DNA of 9,787 nt, from positions 1 through 9,787 of the forward strand of contig CAORJJ010000046.1 of NCBI GenBank assembly GCA_948517135.1. Reading direction: 5' to 3'. This document shows, piece by piece, positions 6,556 to 9,787 of the stretch; position 1 is the first letter of the stretch, and every line of letters begins with the position of its first letter. Position numbers and translations under genes: made by a program. Source of the DNA: an uncultured Clostridia bacterium. GTDB taxonomy: Bacteria; Bacillota; Clostridia; TANB77; CAG-508. The notes beneath the pieces were generated by a model. It searched no databases. It worked only from the letters and a program-made list of their open reading frames with translations, and had not been told where the DNA came from.

Positions 6556-8307
6556 AAAACAATTTTTGATAAGTATGAAAGTAATAATATAAAAAGTGTT
6601 TTAGAGGAAGATATAGTTGAAAATTATATCAAAAAATATGATGCAAATGAATATGAAAAATATTTAAAAGATAGTGATGAATATGAAAAGATTCAAAGCT
6701 TATTAAGTAATAGAGAAAATAGTATTAATTGGTATAATTTTGAAAAAGATTCTAAAGTATTAGAACTAGATGCAGGTTTTGGAGAAATTACAGGAAGTAT
6801 TTCTTCTAAAGTAAAAGAAGTTGTATGTATTGAGCCAAGTAGATATAAAGCAGAAGCAATTTCAATAAGATATAAACAAAGACAAAATATTACTGTTATA
6901 TCTGCAAATAATATTGATGAAGTAGAATTACAAGAAAAATTTGACTATATTATAATAAAAGATAAACTAGAATGTTTAGAAAATGTTCAAAGATTTTTGA
7001 AAGAAAATGGAACTATATTATTATTTTTAAACAATAAATTTGGAGTTTCAAATTTAGAAAAACAAAGAGAAAATACAATTACTATTACGGATATAGAAAA
7101 TAAATTAGTTGGAAAAAAATATAGAATATTTTATCCATTACCAAACTACTATAATGTAAATGTTATATTTTCAGATAAATATATTCCTAAATATAACAAT
7201 ACAAAAATAATGAATAATTCAATTGTAAATAATGAAGATGAACCTGGGATTGATGAACTCAAATTATTAAAATATGCAACAAAAGAGGGATTGTTCAAGT
7301 ATTTTACTAATTCATATATAATTGAGATAAATCCAAAATCAATAGAAAAGTTTATCGGATTTAATAATGCTAGAAAAGCTGATTTTAGGTTATGTACAAA
7401 AATTTATGATGAATATGTAATTAAAGAATCTATATTACCAAATTCAAAAAAACATATTTACAATATAAAAAAGAATGCTCAAGAATTGAGTAATTTAGGA
7501 TTTGAAGTTATAGATGAATTTAAAGAAAATGAAACTATTTGTTCAAAATACATTAGTAGTAATCCATTTAATCAAGTATTAGTAGATGAGATAATGAGTG
7601 AAAATATTGAATCAGCACTAAAACTTATAAAAAAGTGGTATGAAGAAATAAAAGATAAATTAGAAAATGAAAGAATTGAAGAAAATAAAGAATTTAGTGA
7701 TAAACTATTTTATGTTAAAAAGCTTTATTTAGACTTAGTTTTTGAAAATACATTTTATATAGATGGAAAATTTGTATTTTATGATCAAGAGTGGTGTTTA
7801 GAAAACTTACCATTAGAGTTTATTATTTATCGTTCTATAAATAATATGTATATATATAATTCAGAAATTTCAAATAAAATAAAAATAGATGAAATGTATA
7901 GAGAATTAAATATTTCAGAGTATATAGAATATTTCAAACAAATTGAACAAGACTTCCAAGATTATGTGATAGATAGTCAAATAATGAAATTGTATAAACC
8001 AAAAAATAAACTTGAATATTATAATAATAAGCTTTTAGAAGCAAAAGAAGAAATATCAAATCATATACTAGAACTTGATAAATGCAGAGGGGAATTAGGG
8101 TTATATAAAGCTGAAAATACTAAAAAAGAAAATTATATTGAAGAAATAAAAAGTGAGCTTTCAGAAAAAACAAATAAAATAGAAGAATTACTTCAAAAAC
8201 AAAAAGAATTAGAAGAATCTATAAAACAAAAAGATGCTTTAATAGATGATTTTGAAAATAGAAGATTTTTCAAAATATTAAAAGGACTTAATAAAAAATT
8301 ATTATAG
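6553..8307 (+). CDS. Methyltransferase / kinase-like fusion with C-terminal coiled coil, WbdD-like chain terminator candidate
   Basis: Three parts are visible in 584 residues. (a) About 60-215 is a class I SAM methyltransferase: motif I VLELDAGFGEITG (69-81), acidic ribose-binding E94 in CIEPS, and strand FDYIIIKDKLECL, ending with FYPLPNYYNVNVIFSDKYIP. (b) About 250-475 looks kinase-like: FIGFNNARKADFRL as the N-lobe, K291 in YVIKES as the ATP-binding lysine, YLDLVFEN (392-399) as the catalytic loop with D394 and N399 in D-x4-N spacing, and YDQEW with D411 as the metal-binding (DFG-like) Asp. (c) About 484-570 is a charged, heptad-like coiled coil, then the basic tail RRFFKILKGLNKKLL. Methyltransferase, kinase, coiled coil is the order found in E. 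coli WbdD, which caps the O9a polymannose chain with methyl phosphate and sets its length. Neighbours (Wzm, Wzt with an extra domain, glycosyltransferases) fit that role. WbdD homology rests on architecture and motifs, not a search; the kinase part could be another kinase-fold transferase or be inactive. Confidence 0.7.
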   Translation: MKTIFDKYESNNIKSVLEEDIVENYIKKYDANEYEKYLKDSDEYEKIQSLLSNRENSINWYNFEKDSKVLELDAGFGEITGSISSKVKEVVCIEPSRYKAEAISIRYKQRQNITVISANNIDEVELQEKFDYIIIKDKLECLENVQRFLKENGTILLFLNNKFGVSNLEKQRENTITITDIENKLVGKKYRIFYPLPNYYNVNVIFSDKYIPKYNNTKIMNNSIVNNEDEPGIDELKLLKYATKEGLFKYFTNSYIIEINPKSIEKFIGFNNARKADFRLCTKIYDEYVIKESILPNSKKHIYNIKKNAQELSNLGFEVIDEFKENETICSKYISSNPFNQVLVDEIMSENIESALKLIKKWYEEIKDKLENERIEENKEFSDKLFYVKKLYLDLVFENTFYIDGKFVFYDQEWCLENLPLEFIIYRSINNMYIYNSEISNKIKIDEMYRELNISEYIEYFKQIEQDFQDYVIDSQIMKLYKPKNKLEYYNNKLLEAKEEISNHILELDKCRGELGLYKAENTKKENYIEEIKSELSEKTNKIEELLQKQKELEESIKQKDALIDDFENRRFFKILKGLNKKLL

Positions 8308-8316
8308 GAGAATTTA

Positions 8317-9787
8317 ATGAAAAAAGTAAATATCATTGTTCCGATATACAATGCTTATGAATATACTGAAAGTTGTATAAAATCTATAATTAAATATACA
8401 AATTTGGATGAAAATAATTTAATATTAATTAATGATTGTAGTACAGATAAAAAAATTTTATCAATGCTTAATAATTATAAAAATGAATATAAGAATATAG
8501 TAGTTATTAATAATGATAAAAATTATGGTTTTGTAAAAACTGTAAATATTGGAATGAAAGAGTTTCCAGAAAATGATGTAATACTTTTAAATAGTGATAC
8601 AGAAGTAACAAATAGATGGCTTGAAAAAATATATAATTCAGCATATTCAAATGAATACATAGCAACAGTTACTCCTCTTACAAATAATGGCACAATAGCA
8701 TCTGTTCCAAATTTTGGGGAAGATAATGAAATACCTGAAAATATTAGCTTGGAAGAATATGCTAATTTAATTGAAAAATGTTCATTAAATAAATTTCCAG
8801 AAGTACCAACAGGAAATGGTTTTTGCCTATTTATAAAAAGAAAAGCTCTAAATGAAATAGGATTATTTGATGAAGAAACTTTTGGAAAAGGATATGGAGA
8901 AGAAAATGATTTTTGTTACAGAGCTTTAAATCATGGATATATAAATATTATTTGTGATAATACATTTGTATATCATAAGGGAACTCAATCTTTTAAAAAA
9001 GAAAATCTAACAAATAGTAAGAAAGAATTAATTGAATCTCATACTAAGATATTAGAAGAAAGATATCCATTTTATATAGAAAAGTTAAATCAATATATGG
9101 AATCTAATATGATGAGAGAGATTCATGATAATATAAAAATTAATATTGAATTATATGGTAAAAAAAGAATTGCATTTTTTGTTAATGAGTGGAATGAAAA
9201 CATGGAAATGACTGGTGGAACATCACTTCATATAAAAGATATATTAACAAATTTAGTAGAAAATAATTATGCATGTTTTGTTATATGTCCAAACTATAAT
9301 GAAATTTCGAGAATGGAAGTATATTTGTATACAAAAAATACTGCAAGACTAATTTATAGTATAAAGACAGATAAAAAGTTTTATAGTAATTTAAGATATT
9401 CAAATCAGTCATATAGAGAATTTTTAAATAGTTTATTTAAAGCATTTAATTTCGATATAGTACATATACATCATTTATTATTTCAAACATTTGATATTTA
9501 TGAAATGGCTGAAAAATACAATGCTCATATAATTACTACTTTACATGATTTATATACAATGTGCCCAGCAATAAATATGGTTTATAAAGGTACATATTGT
9601 GAAGATTCTAAAAATTGCAAAGAGTGCATTTTAGATAAATATAATATAACAGAAGATATTATAGATTCTTGGAGAGAAAATTGTAATAAGAATTTAGCAA
9701 AATCTAGTACAATTATAGTACCTTCTGATAATACTAAGAAAATTATAAATAAATTTTATAAAGAGTTAAATATCCAAGTTATAGAAC
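8317..9787 (+). CDS. GT2-GT4 bifunctional glycosyltransferase, 3' partial
   Basis: An ATG at 8317 follows AGGAG at 8306-8310, which overlaps the TAG stop of the gene before it. The frame then runs without a stop to the window edge (490 codons). The GT2 domain shows VNIIVPIYNAYEYTESC, LLNSDTEVT (DxD-like site), GYGEENDF and YHKGTQSF. After a helical linker, a GT-B domain starts with KKRIAFFVNEW and GGTSLHIKDIL and continues with IVHIHHLLF, TTLHDLYTMCP, a Cys loop (CEDSKNCKECI), IIVPSDNTKKI and IQVIE. The donor-binding second half of GT4 lies beyond the window. By eye its GT2 domain is roughly 60% identical to that of the gene at 1332, and it is the intact reference that exposes the frameshift there. 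It probably extends the same glycan with related sugars; the exact linkage cannot be read from sequence. Confidence 0.88.
   Translation, partial: MKKVNIIVPIYNAYEYTESCIKSIIKYTNLDENNLILINDCSTDKKILSMLNNYKNEYKNIVVINNDKNYGFVKTVNIGMKEFPENDVILLNSDTEVTNRWLEKIYNSAYSNEYIATVTPLTNNGTIASVPNFGEDNEIPENISLEEYANLIEKCSLNKFPEVPTGNGFCLFIKRKALNEIGLFDEETFGKGYGEENDFCYRALNHGYINIICDNTFVYHKGTQSFKKENLTNSKKELIESHTKILEERYPFYIEKLNQYMESNMMREIHDNIKINIELYGKKRIAFFVNEWNENMEMTGGTSLHIKDILTNLVENNYACFVICPNYNEISRMEVYLYTKNTARLIYSIKTDKKFYSNLRYSNQSYREFLNSLFKAFNFDIVHIHHLLFQTFDIYEMAEKYNAHIITTLHDLYTMCPAINMVYKGTYCEDSKNCKECILDKYNITEDIIDSWRENCNKNLAKSSTIIVPSDNTKKIINKFYKELNIQVIE

Noticed and set aside
1315..8316. Promoters, terminators or small RNAs in the gaps between genes
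   Set aside because: The gaps are about 9-20 bases and filled by SD sites; no GC-rich hairpin with a T-run is seen, and TATAAT-like strings are uninformative in such AT-rich DNA.
1..9787. Alternative genetic code (TGA as Trp), considered because of the extreme AT content
   Set aside because: Trp is TGG in conserved positions throughout, recognised genes contain no in-frame TGA, and reading TGA as sense would not repair either frame break.
1..9787. CRISPR arrays, tRNA/rRNA genes, insertion sequences
   Set aside because: No regularly spaced repeats, no tRNA- or rRNA-like GC-richer blocks and no transposase motifs were seen on either strand.

Overview
This window is very AT-rich (by eye about a quarter G+C). 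Every gene lies on the + strand. It uses the standard code: Trp is TGG, and the recognisable stops are TAA or TAG. Start codons have purine-rich Shine-Dalgarno (SD) sites, mostly GGAGG/AGGAG-like. Together with AGA/TTA/AAA-dominated codon use this suggests a low-GC Bacillota, probably Clostridia-like, although composition alone cannot exclude another AT-rich lineage. The content is a surface-polysaccharide synthesis and export locus of the ABC-transporter-dependent type.

Layout. (1) 3-1314: polytopic membrane protein with GT-C-like features, 5' end outside the window, reading frame broken near 1123-1131. (2) 1332-3616: two-domain glycosyltransferase (GT2 then GT4, then coiled coil), split in two by an apparent one-base loss near 2312-2318. 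(3) 3628-4416: Wzm/TagG-type ABC permease. (4) 4430-5731: Wzt-type ATPase with a C-terminal carbohydrate-binding-like domain. (5) 5744-6532: membrane-anchored protein resembling the ComEC-type metallo-beta-lactamase fold, with nearly all metal ligands replaced. (6) 6553-8307: methyltransferase plus kinase-like domain plus coiled coil, the architecture of the WbdD chain terminator. (7) 8317-9787: a second GT2-GT4 glycosyltransferase, paralogous to (2), open to the window edge. Gaps between genes are about 9-20 bp and I see no promoter or terminator in them, so this looks like part of one long operon. No stretch over 300 bases lacks a gene.

How the genes may work together (inference). The GT2-GT4 enzymes extend a glycan on a lipid carrier in the cytoplasm. 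The methyltransferase/kinase protein may cap the non-reducing end, with its coiled coil measuring chain length. The Wzt C-terminal domain may recognise the cap, and Wzm/Wzt may export the chain. Apart from the inserted gene (5), the order permease, ATPase, terminator, glycosyltransferase matches wzm-wzt-wbdD-wbdA of the E. coli O9a locus.

Most notable points: the WbdD-like protein beside an extended Wzt in a probable Gram-positive, the metal-site-less metallo-beta-lactamase-like protein inside the export operon, and two single-base reading-frame breaks about 1.2 kb apart that are either sequencing errors or fresh inactivations.
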